NCBI GenBank assembly: GCA_016271365.2
Contig: CM028130.1
Location: forward strand, 467,699,501-467,763,500
Length of the DNA stretch: 64,000 bases
Direction: 5' to 3'
Source: Neoceratodus forsteri
Lineage: Eukaryota; Chordata; Ceratodontiformes; Ceratodontidae
Every line of letters begins with the position of its first letter. Position 1 is the stretch's first letter. A model generated the notes under the pieces. The model was given only the letters and a program-made list of their open reading frames with translations. It searched no databases and was not told where the DNA came from. Made by a program: the position numbers and the translations under genes. Below are positions 48,401-60,954 of the stretch, in pieces.

Positions 48401-51400
48401 TCAGGAACAGTGTCACAGCCCCTCACCATAAGATCCTTAGGGATGCTACAGTACAGGTACAGTGTCACAGCCCCTCACTGTAACATCCACAGGGATTCTA
48501 CAGTACGGGGACAGTGTCACAGCCCCTCACTATAACATATTTACAGATGCTGCAGTACAGGAAAGTGTCATAGTCCTCACTATAACATCCCTAGGGATGC
48601 TACGGTACAGGGACAGTGTCATAGCCACTCACTAGAACATCCTTAAGGATGTTGCAGTACAGGGACAGTGTCACAGCCCTTCACTAAAACATCCTCAGGG
48701 ATGCTATGATACAGGGACAGTGGCACAGCCCTCACTTGAACATATTTAGGGATGCTACGGTACAGGGCCAGTGTCACAGCCCTCACTACAACATCCTCAT
48801 GGATGCTACAATACAAATACAGTGTCACAACCCTCACTAGAACATCCCAGGAATGCTACAGTACAGGGACACTGTCAGTCCTCACTATAATATCCTCAGG
48901 GATGCTACAGTACAGGACAGTGTCCCAGTCCCTCACTATAACATCCTCAGGAATGCTACAGTACTGGGACAGTGGAACATCCCTCACTCTAACATCCTTA
49001 GGGATGCTGCAGTACAGGACTGTTTCATAATTCCTCTCTATGACATCCTCAGGGATGCTACGGAACAGGGACAGTGTCCCAGCCCTCACTATAACATCCC
49101 TCAGGATACTACACTACAGGACAGTGTCACTGCCCTCACCATAACATCCTTAGAATGCTACAGTATGGGAACAGTGTCACAGCCCCTCATTATAACATCC
49201 TCAGGGATGCTACTGTACAGGAAAGTGTCACAGCCCCTCACTAAAATATCCTTCTCGGATGCTGCAGTACAGGGTCAGGTTCATAGTCCCTCACTATAAC
49301 ATCATCAGGAATGCTACGGAACACGGACAGTGTCACAGCCCCTCACTAATACATCCTTCGGGATGCTGCAGTACAGGGTCAGGTTCATAGACCCTCACTA
49401 TAACATCATCAGGCATGCTACAGTACCGGGACAGTGTCACATCCCCTCAATATTATATCCTCAGGGGTGCTACACTACAGGGACAGTGTCACAGCCCCTC
49501 ACTATAACATCCTTATGGAGGCCTCGGTACAGGGACAGTGTCACAGCCCCTCACTATAACATACTCATTTATGCTACAGTACAGGGACAGTGTCACAACC
49601 CTGTCTAAAACATCCTCAGGGATGCTACAGTACAGGGACAGTGTCCAAGCCCTCACTATAAACATCCTCAGGATGCAACACTACAGGCACAGTGTCACAG
49701 CCCTCACCATAACATCCTTAGGTGTGTTACAGTACAGGGACAGTGAAACAGCCCCTCACACAACATCCTCAGGGATGCTACAGTACAGGGACAGTGTCAC
49801 AGCCCTCACTATAACATCCTTAGGATGCTGCAGTACAGGGTCAGGTTCACGTCCCTCACTATAACATCATCAGGGATGCTACGGAACAGGGACAGTGTCA
49901 CAGCCCCTCACTAATATATCCTAAGGAATGCTACAGTAGAGGGACAAGTGTCACAGCCCCTCACTATAACATCCTCATGGATGCTACACTAGAGGGACAC
50001 TGTCACAGCCCATCACAATAACATCCTCAGGGGTGCTACAGTACAGGGACAGTGTCACAGCCCTTCACAGTAACATCTTCAGGTATGCTACAGTACAGAG
50101 ATAGTGTCAGTTCCTCACTATAACATCCTCAGGGATGCTACAGTACAGGGACAGTGTCAATCCTTCACTACAACATCCTCAGGGATGCTTCAGTACAGGG
50201 ACAGTGTCAGTCCTTCTCCATAACATCCTCTGGGATGCTACAGTACAGAGACAATGTCACAGCCCCTCACTATAACATACTCATGGATGCTACAGTACAG
50301 GGACAGTGTCACTGCCCCTCACTATAATATCCTTAGGGATGCCACAGTACAGGGACAGTATCAGAGTCCCTCACTATAACATCCTTATGGATACTACAGT
50401 TCAGGGACAGTGTCACAGTCCCTCACAATAACATTCTGATGGAAGCTACAGTACAGGGACAGTGTTACAATCCCTCATTAAAACATCCTCAGGGATGCTA
50501 CAGTGCAGGGACAGTGTCATAGTCCCTCACTATAACATCCTCAGAGATGCTACAGTACAGGGACAGTGTTACAGCCCCTCACTAAGACATCCTCTGGGAT
50601 GCTACAGTACAGGGACAGTGTCAAAGTCCCTCACTGTGACATCCTTAGGGATGCTTCAGTACAGGGACAGTGTCAGTCCCACACTATAACATCCTTAGGG
50701 ATGCTACTATACAGGAACAGTGTCACTGTCCATCATTTTACCATCCTCATGGATGCTACAGTACAGAGACAGTGACACAGTCCCTCACTAAAACATCCTC
50801 ATTGATGCTACAGTACAGGGACAGTGTCACTGCCCCCTCAGTGTAAACAACTTCAGGGATGCTACAGTACAGGGGCAGTGTCATAGTCCCTCACTATAAC
50901 ATCCTTATGGATGCTACAGTACAGGGACAGTGTCACAGCCCCTCACTATAACATGCTCATGGATGCTACAGTACTGGGACAGTGTCACAGCCCCTCACTA
51001 TAATATCCTTAGTTATGATACAGTACAGGGACAGTGTCACAGTCCCTCACTATAACATCCTCATGGATGCCACTGTACAGGGACAGTGTCACAGCTCCTC
51101 ACTATAACATCCTCATGGATGCGACAGTACAGTGACAGTGTCACAGGCCCTCACTATAAACATCTTCAGGGATGCTACAGTACAGGGACAGTGTCACAGT
51201 CCCTCACTGTAACATCCTCAGGGATACTACAGTACAGGGACAGTGTCACAGCCCCTCACTATAACATCCTCAGGGATGCTACAGTACTGGGACAGTGTCA
51301 GTTCCTCACTAAAACATCCTCAGGGATGCTACAGTACAGGGACAGAGATACATCCCCGTACTATAATATCGTTAAGAATGCTACAGTAAAGGGACAGTGT

Positions 51401-51531
51401 CACAGTCCCTGACTGTAACATCCTCATGGATGCTACAGTACAGGGACAGTGTTATATCCCCTCCCTGAAACATACTCAGGGATGCTACAGTACAGGGACT
51501 GTGTCACAACCCATCACTATAACATCTTCAG
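39486..51531 (-). repeat. 52-bp satellite, block B (inverted)
   Basis: It has the same monomer in reverse complement (landmarks cctcactataacatcc, gatgctacagtac, gggacagtgtcacag), about 230 copies. The marker word gctacaatacaaatac recurs at about 40,741, 41,566, 43,820 and 48,805. The steps of 825 and 2254 bases mirror the steps of 828 and 2269 in block A at 28,343, 27,515 and 25,246, so part of B is an inverted copy of part of A. The part near 50.3-51.5 kb resembles 37.3-38.55 kb of block A in the same inverted sense. Confidence 0.97.
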
Positions 51532-54443
51532 TGGACTGACACTGTCCCTGTACTGCAGCATCCCTAAGGATGTTATAGTCAGGGGCTGTTACACTGTCCC
51601 TGTACTGTAGCATCCCTGGGGATGTTATAGTGAGGGGCTGTGACACTGTCCCTCTACTGTAGCATCCCTGAGGATGTATTAGTGAGGATCTGTGACACTG
51701 TCCCTGTTCCGTAGCATCCCTGATGATGTTATAGAGAGGGACTATGAACCTGACCCTGTACTGCAGCATCCCTACGGATGTTATAGTGAGTGGCTGTGAC
51801 ACTGTCCCTGTACTGTAGCATCCATGAGGATGTTATAGTGAGGGGTCATGACACTGTCCCTGTAGTGTAGCATCCCTAAGGATGTTATGGTAAGGGGCTG
51901 AGATACTGTCCCTGTAGTGTAGCATCCCTGTGGATGTTATAGTGAGGAGCTGGAACACTGTCCCTGTACTGTAGCATCCCTGAGGAAGTTTTAGACTGGG
52001 GCTGTAACACTGTCACTATAATGTAGCATCCATGAGGATGTAATAGTGAGGAACTGTGACACAGTCTCTGTACTGTAGCATCCCTAAGGATATTATAGAG
52101 AGGAGGTGTGACACTGTCCATGTAGTGTAGCATCCCTGAGGATGTTACAGTGAGGGGCTGTGTCACTGTCCATGTACTGTAGAATGCATGAGGTTGTTAT
52201 GGTGAGGGACTGTGACAATGTCCTTGTACCATAGCATCCATGAGGATGTTACAGTGAGGGGCTGAGACAATGTACCTGTACCATAGCATCCCTGAGGATG
52301 TTATAGTGATGGATTATGACACTGTCCCTGTACTGTAGCATCCCTGAGGATGTTATAGTGAGGGGCTGTGACACTGTCCCTGTATTGTAGCATCCCTGAG
52401 CATGTAATAGTGAGGGGCTGTGACACAGTCTCTGTAGTGTAGCATCCCTGAGGATGTTAAGGTGAAGGGCTGTGACACTGTCCCTGTACCGCAGCATCCC
52501 TAAGGATGTTATAGTGAGGGGCTCTGACACTGTCCCTGTACCGTAGCATCCTTGTTGATGTTATAGTGAGGGGCTGTGACACTGTCCCTGTATCGCAGCA
52601 TCTCTGAGGATGTCATAGTGAGGGGCTGGAACACCGTCCCTGTACCGTAGCATCCCTGTGGATGTTATATTGAGGGGCTGTGACACTGTCCCTCTACTGT
52701 AGCATCCATAAGGATGTTATAGTGAGGGGCTGTGACACTGTCCCTGTAATGTAGCATCCCTGAGGATGTAATAGTGAGGGGCTCTGACACTGTCCCTGTA
52801 CAGTAGCATCCCTGAGCATGTTAAAGTGAGGGACTGTGACACTGTCCCTGAACCGTTGCATCCCTAAGGATGTTATAGTGAGGGGCTGGGACACTGTCCC
52901 TGTAGTGTAGCATCCCTGAGGATGTTATATCGAGAGGCTGTGACACTGTCCCTGTACTGTAGCATCCCAAGGGATGTAAGAGTGAGGGGCTGTGACACTG
53001 TCCCCGTACTGTAGCATCCCATAAGATGTTATAGTGATGGGTTGTGACACTGTCCCTGTACTGTAGCATCCATGAGGATGTTACAGTCAGGGACTGTAAC
53101 ACTGTCCCTTTACTGTAGCATCCTTAACGATATTATAGTGAGGGGCTGTAACTCTGTCCCTGTACTGTAGCATCCCTGAGGATGTTGTAGTGAGGAAGTG
53201 ACACTTTTCCTGTTCTGTAGCATCCCTGAGGATGTTATAGTGAGGGGCTGTGACACTGTCCCTATACTGTAGCATCCCTGAGGATGTTATAGTGAGGGGC
53301 TGTGACAGTGTCCCTGTAGTGTAGCATCCCTGAGCATGTAATAGTGAGGGGCTGTGACACTGTCCCTGTACTGTAGAATCCTTAAAGATGTTATAGTGAG
53401 GGACTGACACTGTCCCTGTACTGTAGCATCCCTGAGGATGTTCTAGTGAGGGGTTTTGACACTGTCCCTGTACGGTAGCATCCATGGGAATGTTATAGTG
53501 AGGGGCTGTGACACTGTCCCTGTAAAGTGGCCTCCCTAAGGATGTTATAGTGAGGGGCTGTGACACTGTCCCTGTAGTGTAGCATCACTGAGGATGTAAC
53601 AGTGAGGGGCTGTGACACTGTCCCTTTACTGTAGTATCACTAAGGATGTTATAGTGAGGGACTGACACTATCCCTGTACTGTAGCATCCCTGAGGATGTA
53701 ATAGTGAGGGGCTGTGACACTGTCCCTTTACAGTAGCAACCCTGAGGATGTTATAGTGCAGGGCTGTGACACTGTCCCTGTACAGTAGCATCCGTGTGGA
53801 TGTTATAGTGAGGGGCTGTGACACTGTCCCTCTACTGTAGCATCTCTGAGGATGTTACAGTCAGGGACTGTGACACTGTCCCTTTACTGTAGCATCCTTA
53901 ACGATAGTATAGTGAGGGTCTGTAACTCTGTCCCTGTACTGTAGCATCCCTGAGGATGTTATAGTGAGGAACTGACACTGTCCCTGTACTGTAGCATCCC
54001 TTAGGATGTTATAGTGAGGGGCTGTGACAGTGTCCCTGTAGTGTAGCATCCCTGAGAATGTAATAGTGAGGGGCTGTGACACTGTCCCTGTACTGTAGAA
54101 TCCTTAAGGATGTTATAGTGATGGACTGACACTGTCCCTGTACTGTAGCATCCCTGAGGATGTTCTAGTGAGGGGTTGTGACACTGTCCCTGTACTGTAG
54201 CATCCATGGGGATGTTATAGTGAGGGGCTGTGACACTGTCCCTGTAGTGTAGCATCCCTGAGGATGTAATAGTGAGGGGCTGTGACACTTTACCTGTACT
54301 GTAGTATCACTAAGGATGTTATAGTGAGGGACTGACACTATCCCTATACTGTAACATCCCTAAGGATGTTCTAGTGAGGGGCTGTGACTGTCTCTCTGCG
54401 TAGCATCACTGTTAATGTATTTAGTGGGGGCTGTGACACTGTC
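51532..54443 (+). repeat. 52-bp satellite, block C (plus orientation)
   Basis: About 56 copies of the monomer return to the plus orientation. The left switch lies within aacatcttcagtggactgac near 51,520-51,539. Monomers here are close to the consensus, with few single-base gaps. Confidence 0.96.
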
Positions 54444-54463
54444 AGGGACAGTGTCACAGCCCC
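54427..54463. repeat. Perfect palindrome at the C/D orientation switch
   Basis: Bases 54,427-54,443 (ggggctgtgacactgtc) are followed after three bases by their exact reverse complement at 54,447-54,463. The satellite therefore turns round at an exact fold-back point inside the monomer. Confidence 0.95.
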
Positions 54464-57400
54464 TCACCATAACATCCTTAGGGATGCTACAATACAGGGA
54501 CAGTGTCACAGCCCCTCACTATAACATCGTCAGGGATGCTACAGTACAGGGACAGTGTCACAGCCCCTCACTATAACATCCTTAGGGATGCTGCAGTACA
54601 CCGTCAGGTTCATAGTCCTTCACTATATCATCATCAGGGATGCTACGGTACAAGGTCAGTGTCACAGCCCCCTCACTAATACATCCTCAGGGATGCTACA
54701 GTAGAGGGACAGTGTCACAGCCCCTCACTAAAACATCCTTAGGGATGCTACTGTACAGGGACAGTATCAGTCCCTCACTATAACATCCTTAGGGATACTA
54801 CTTTACAGGGACAGCGTCACAGCCCCTCACTATTACATCCTCAGGGATGCTACACTACAGGGACAGTGTCACAGCCCCCTCACTATAACATTCTTTGGGA
54901 GGCCACGGTGCAGGGACAGTGTCACAGCCCCTCACTATAACATCCTCATGGATGCTACAGTACTGGGACAGTGTCACAACCCCTCACTAGATCATCCTCC
55001 GGGATGCTACAGTACAGGGACAGTGTCAGTCCTTTACTATAACATCCTCAGGGATGCTGCAGTACAGGGACAGTGCCAGTCCCTCACTATAACAACTTCA
55101 AGGATGCTACAGTACAGGGACAGTGTCCCAGCCCCTTACTATAACATCCTCAGTGATGCTACACTACAGGGACAGTGTCACAGCCCCTCACCACAAGATC
55201 CTTAGGGATGCTACAGTACAGGTACTGTGTCACAGTCCCTCACTATATCATCCTCAGGGATTCTACAGTACGGGGACAGTGTCGCAGCCTCTCACTATAA
55301 CATCCTTAGGGATGCTGTAGTACAGGGACAGTGTCATAGTCCCTCACTATAACATCCTCAGGGATTCTACAGTACAGGGACAGTGTCATGGCCCCTCACT
55401 ATAACATCCTCAGGTATGCTACACTACAGAGACTGGGTCACAGCCCCTCACCATAACATCCTTAGGGATGCTACAGTACAGGGACAGTGGCACAGCCTGT
55501 AGAAACATAGAATCTGACGGCAGATAAGGACCGCTTGGCCCACCCAGTCTGCCCATTTCCCTACCTACTGGATAAGCTGCAGATCCTAGTTAACCAGCAG
55601 CCTACTTCTTCCTACCGCCACCCCATCCCTCAGTATAACATCTTTAGGGATGCTACGGTACAGGGACAGTGTCATAATCCATCACTATAACATACTCAGG
55701 GATGCTACGGTACAGGGACAATGTCTCAGCCCCTCACTGTAACTTCCTCATGGATGCTACGTTACAAGGACAGTGTCACAGTCCCTCATTATAACAACCT
55801 CATGGATTCTACAGTTCAGGGACAGTGACACAGCCCCTCACTGTAACATCATCAGGGATGCTACACTACATGGATAGTGTCACACCTCCTCATTATAATA
55901 TCCTTAGGGATGCTACAGTACAGGAACAGTGTCACAGCCCCTCACCATAACATCCTTAGGGATGCTACAGTACAGGGACAGTGTCACAGCCCCTCACTAT
56001 AACATCCTCAGGGATGCTACAGTACAGGGACAGTGTCACAGCCCCTCACTATAACATCCTCAGGGATGCTACAGTACAGGGACAGTGTCACAGCCCCTCA
56101 CTATAACATCCTTAGGGATGCTGCAGTACAGCGTCAGGTTTATAGTCCCTCACTATATCATCATCAGGGATGCTACGGTACAGGGACAGTGTCACAGCCC
56201 CTCACTATAACATCCTTAGGGATGCTACAGTACAGGGACAGTGTCACAGCCCCTCACTATAACATCCTTTGGGAGGCCACGGTACTGGGACAGGGTCACA
56301 GCCCCTCACTATAACATCCTCATGGATGCTACAGTACTGGGACAGTGTCACAGCCCCTCACTAGAATATCCTCAGGTATACTACAGTACAGGGACTGTGT
56401 CAGTCCTTCACTATAACATCCTCAGGGATGCTGCAGTACAGGGACAGTGCCAGTCCCTCACTATAACAACTTTAAGGATGCTACAGTACAGGGACAGTGT
56501 CCCAGCCCCTTACTATAACATCCTCAGTGATGCTACACTACAGGGACAGTGTCACTGCCCCTCACCATTAGATCCTTAGGGATGCTACAGTACAGGTACA
56601 GTGTCACAGACCCTCACTATAACATCCTCAGGGATTCTACAGTACGGGGACAGTGTCACAGCCTCTCACTATAACATCCTTAGGGATGCTGCAGTACAGG
56701 GACAGTGTCATAGTCCCTCACTATAACATCCTCAGGGATGCTACGGTACAGGGACAGTGTCACAGCCCCTCACTATAACATCCTTAGGGATGCTACAGTA
56801 CAGGGGCAGTGTAAGTCCCTCACTATAACATCCTTAAGGATACTACAGTACAGGGACAGTGTCATAGCCCCTCACTATTACATTCTCAGGGATGCTACAC
56901 TACCGGGACAGTGTCATAGCCCCTCACTATAACATTCTTAGGGAGGCCACGGTACAGGGACAGTGTCACAGCCCTTCACTATAACATCCTCAGGGATGCT
57001 ATGATACAGGGACCATGTTACAGCCCCTCACTATAACATCCTTAGGGATGCTACGGTACAGGGCCAGTGTCACAGCCCCTCACTATAACATCCTCATGGG
57101 TGCTACAATACAAATACAGTGTCACAAACCATAAGTAGAACATCCTCAGGGATGCTACAGTACAAGGACAGTGTCACACCCCCTCACTATAATATCCTGA
57201 GGGATGCTACAGTACAGGGACAGTGTCACAGTCCCTCACTATAGCATCCTCAGGAATGCTACAATACGGGGACAGTGCCACATCCCCTCACTCTAACATC
57301 CTTAGGGATGCTACAGTACAGGGACTGTGTCATAATCCCTCACTATAACATCCTCAGGGATGCTATAGTACAGGGACAGTGTCACTGCCCCTCACTGTAA

Positions 57401-59042
57401 CATCCTCATGGATGTTACTGTACATGGACAGTGTCACAGTCACTCACTATAACATACTAATGGATTCTGCAGTACAGGGACAGTGTCACAGCCCCTCACT
57501 ATAACATCCTTAGGGATGCTACAGTACAGGGACAGTGTCAATCCTTCACTACAACATCCTCAGGGAATGCTTCAGTACAGGGACAGTGTCAGTCCTTCAC
57601 TATAACATCCTCTGGAATGCTACAGTACAGGGACAGTATCACAGCCCCTCACTATAAGGTACTCATTGATGCTGCAGTACAGGGACAGTGTCACTGCCCC
57701 TCACTATAATATTCTTAGGGATGCCACAGTACAGGGACAGTATCAGAGTCCCTCAGTATAACATCCTTATGGATACTACAGTTCAGGGACAGTGTCACAG
57801 TCCCTCACAATCACATTCTGATGGAAGCTACAGTACAGGGACAGTGTTACAATCCCTCACTAAAACATCCTCAGGGATGCTACAGTGCAGGGACAGTGTC
57901 ATAGTCCCTCACTATAACATCCTCAGAGATTCTACAGTACAGGGACAGTGTCACAGCCCCTCACTATCCTCAGGGATGCTACAGTACAGGGACAGTGTCA
58001 CAGTCCCTCTCTGTGACATCCTTATGGATGCTTCAGTACAGGGACAGTGTCAGTCCCTCACTATAACATCCTTAGGGATGCTACAGTACAGGAACAGTGT
58101 CACTGTCCCTCATTTTACCATCCTACCATCCTCATGGATGCTACAGTACAGAGACAGTGACACAGTCCCTCACTAAAACATCCTCATTGATGGTACAGTA
58201 CAGGGACAGTGTCACAGCCCCTCAGTATAAACTTCTTCAGGGATGCTACAGTACAGGGACAGTGTCATAGTCCCTCACTATAACATCCTTATGGATGCTA
58301 CAGTACAGGGACAGTGTCACTGCCCCCTCACTATAACATGCTCATGGATGCTACAGTACTGGGACAGTGTCACAGCCCCTCACTATAATATCCTTAGTGA
58401 TGCTACAGTACAGGGACAGTGTCACAGTCCCTCACTATAACATCCTCATGGATGCTACTCTACAGGGACAGTGTCACAGCCCCTCACTATAGCATCCTCA
58501 TGGATGCTACAGTATAGGGACAGTGTCACAGGCCCTCACTATAAACATCTTCAGGGATGCTACAGTACAGGGACAGTGTCACAGTCCTTCACTGTAACAT
58601 CCTTAGGGATGCTACAGTACGTGGACAGTGTTATAGCCCCTCACTAAAACATCCTCAAGGATACTACAGTACCCGGGACAGTGTCATAGTCCCTCACTAT
58701 AACATCCTAAGGGATGCTACAGTACATGGACTGTGGTACAGCCACTTACTGAAACATCCTCAGGGATGCTACAGTACAGGGACAGTGGTACAGCCGCTCC
58801 CTAAAATATCCTCAGGAATGCTTCAGTACAGTTACAGTGTCACAGTCCCTTACTATGACATTCTCAGGGATGCTACAGTACAAGGACCGTGTTACAGCCC
58901 CTAACTAAAACATCCTTAGGGATGCTATAGTACAGGAACAGTGTCACAGCCCCTCACTATGGCACCCTCCGGGACACTAGAGTACAGGGAAAGTGTCACA
59001 GACCCTCACAATAACACTATCAGGGACTCTGCAGTACAGGGA
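54447..59042 (-). repeat. 52-bp satellite, block D (inverted), interrupted by a LINE end
   Basis: About 85-90 copies in reverse complement, interrupted at 55,498-55,625. Segments correspond to block B. For example, the frame beginning near 57,688 encodes the same repeated words as the one at 50,462, and gctacaatacaaatac recurs near 57,100. Monomers become more diverged toward the right edge. Confidence 0.95.
55498..55625 (-). mobile_element. LINE 3'-end insertion inside the satellite
   Basis: About 125 bases match the 3' end of the minus-strand LINE at 3172-3300 almost base for base (tagaaacatagaatctgacg, ataaggaccgcttggccc, ctggataagctgcagatcc, taaccagcagcctacttc). It breaks a monomer cleanly, so it is a strongly 5'-truncated insertion younger than the local array. 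Both flanks are ordinary block D monomers. Confidence 0.9.
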
Positions 59043-59172
59043 GTGGAAAGGAAATAGAGAGGGAGAAAGAGCTATTGTTTGTGTATGGTCTGCAGTAATA
59101 CAGTAGGTAGGGAGGAATAGGCTCACTGGATGGGCCAAATAGTCCATGTATGCATTCAAAATCTGTGTTTCC
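59043..59172 (+). mobile_element. LINE 3'-end fragment
   Basis: It contains agtaggtagggaggaatagg and actggatgggccaaatagtcc, the typical last ~100 bases of the same LINE class. It ends near ctgtgtttcc. Satellite monomers, although diverged, are present on both sides, so it is a short truncated insertion. Confidence 0.7.
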
Positions 59173-59412
59173 ACAAGAGCCACAGTTGCTTTCTGTAACA
59201 CCTTCAGGGACAGTGCTGTTCATCGAGAGTGTCACAGCCCCTCACTAACACACCATCAGTAACACTATAGTACAGGGACATGGTCACAGTCCCTCACTGC
59301 AACAACAACAACAGGGATGCTACAGTACAGGGACATGGTCATAGACCTCACTATACACCCTCAGAGACAATACTGTACAGGGACAGTGTCACAGCCCCTA
59401 ACTATAACAAGC
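59173..59412 (-). repeat. Diverged right edge of the 52-bp satellite
   Basis: Four to five worn monomers are readable (cagtgtcacagcccctcac, ctatagtacagggac, gtcacagtccctcactgc). An expanded (aac)n run lies at about 59,301-59,311. After 59,412 the sequence is unrelated. Confidence 0.85.
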
Positions 59413-59559
59413 ATTTGTCAATGCCAAATGTTCTCTTGCTGCCATTGGCAGTGCAGAAGTTAGAGAGATGCAGTATAGGAGTGGCAGTCAAGTATTGAAC
59501 TGATGCCAACCCACCCCCACCCTGCAGAGTGAGAGGCATTAGGGTGTCCCTGTGGGTGT
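59413..59559. other. Short unassigned stretch
   Basis: There is no recognisable feature. It separates the satellite edge from the 295-bp repeat and may be a more diverged part of that repeat. Confidence 0.4.
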
Positions 59560-60560
59560 TTGTTAGTGCAGTGCAGGAAACATGCTGGGCAGGATGTGAA
59601 AAATAACAGCTGCACAGTTCATAAGGAGGTGTAATTAAATGACAGAGCTGAAAATGTGGCATACAAATATATGAAATTTGTGGAGTTGCAAGGGTGAGTG
59701 GGAAATATGCAAGGCACGCTTGTAGCACTGCCAGTTTGTGGGCGTTCGGCACTAAATTTTCAACATAGGCATTTTAGCACCTCTGCTCATGTACAGTGTC
59801 ACTGTCATTTCCTCAAAGTGTCACAAGAAGTGATTTCGCACAGCAACCACGCTATTCTGTGCCGGAAGTGCAGAAACACATTTTGGACAGGATATGTGAA
59901 GTGACAGCTGTACTGTTCATCAAGAGGTGTGTAAAAATGGCAATGGTGAAAATCCAGAGTGAAAATATCACAAATGCTGCGACCCAGTGCGAGCATCGTG
60001 CAGTCTGTAACGCCGCTCCGTAACACAGTCATTTTATGGAGTATCAGCTCCAAATTTTCAACATAGGCATTCTAGAGCTCTGCTCATGAACTGTGTCACT
60101 GTCATTTTCATAATCTGGCCCAAACACTGATTTCCCACAGCAACTTGCGTAATTGTGCACCAGAAGTCGGGAAACATTTCGGGCAGGATGTGAAAATGAC
60201 AGCTGTACTGTTCACAAGGAGGTGCACAAAATGCCAATGCTGAAAATACGGCGTTAAAATATTGCGAATGCGCGGTTACGAGCCTGCGTACCAACTGCTC
60301 AATGCACGCTCGCAAAACAGGCATTTGTTGGATTTTTTCCACCAAATTTGGAACATAGGCTTTTTGAGAGGCCATCTCATGAACACTGGCACTGTCATTT
60401 CGTTAATGGGTCCCGAAAGGTGATTTTGCGCAGTGACTGTGAAATCACCTTCCCAGGCTGATTAACGCCATGACAGTGACAGAATTCATGAGGAGGGGCC
60501 CCAAAAACCCCATGTGGAAAATTTGGTGCCAAAATTCCAAAAAATGCCTGAGATATGCAG
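59560..60560. repeat. Tandem repeat with a ~295-bp period, about 3.5 copies
   Basis: The word gggcaggatgtgaaaa or close variants occurs at about 59,588, 59,885 and 60,181, and a partial fourth copy lies near 60,465. The words aaattttcaacataggcatt (about 59,754, 60,051) and aaatttggaacataggct (about 60,345) keep the same spacing of 294-297. Copies differ by many substitutions, so the repeat is old. It has no similarity that I can see to the 52-bp monomer. Open frames inside it follow the period and show no domain. Confidence 0.85.
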
Positions 60561-60672
60561 CAAAGTTGAAAAAACCCTCTTCATTGCATTATACAGCTTA
60601 CCGGCATTTCCTCAGTTCGCGGTCGGCTTTGAAGAGTGCAGATGTGTTCCCGGTCCACGGAAGATCATCGCG

Positions 60673-60880
60673 ATGGAGTCCGGAGGTAAGTATGGGGTGG
60701 GGGGTGAGGGAGGCAGGGTGCGCAGGGGTGGGTGTGGGTGCGGTGGGGAGGGGGCATCTAGACTATGAGGGACGGTTTTCGTTTTGCAGGTGGAAAGAAA
60801 AAGGAAACCGTGTGGGACAGTTTTGCATTACAGGGCATTTGGCATGCTGGGTGGGCTCCCAGCATGCCACCTAAGTGAGG
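60673..60880 (+). other. Possible two-exon mini-gene or 5' end of a transposase relic
   Basis: An ATG in good context (gcgatgg, 60,673) is followed after 13 coding bases by a consensus donor (GAG/GTAAGT, cut after 60,685). A pyrimidine-rich tract ending ttttgcag (to 60,789) could be the acceptor. Joined, the frame gives 33 codons with the stretch KKKETVWDSF and a stop at about 60,878. The word resembles the start of a BED-type zinc finger, but no cysteines follow. This may be chance in a GC-rich region. Confidence 0.2.
60841..60868. repeat. Perfect 11-bp inverted repeat
   Basis: GGCATGCTGGG at 60,841-60,851 is matched exactly by its reverse complement at 60,858-60,868 across a six-base loop. 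It is GC-rich enough to form a stable hairpin but has no T-run, so a terminator is not suggested. Confidence 0.7.
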
Positions 60881-60954
60881 TTTTGTGGGGGGTGTCAGTA
60901 GCGGCGAGAGTTGGACACCCTTCATTCACCTAACACGGGCTGGGTTAATGCCGG

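Noticed and set aside
20142..59412. Dozens of open frames of 60-216 codons on either strand
   Set aside because: They repeat the same words (for example HYNILRDATVQGQCHSPSL) every 52 codons because the 52-bp monomer shifts phase. They follow block orientation and have no non-repeat sequence.
20142..59412. CRISPR array
   Set aside because: The whole 52-bp unit repeats with no unique spacers, there are no cas genes, and the setting is a eukaryotic genome.
60841..60868. Intrinsic transcription terminator
   Set aside because: The hairpin lacks a T-run, and this type of terminator is not expected in a vertebrate genome.
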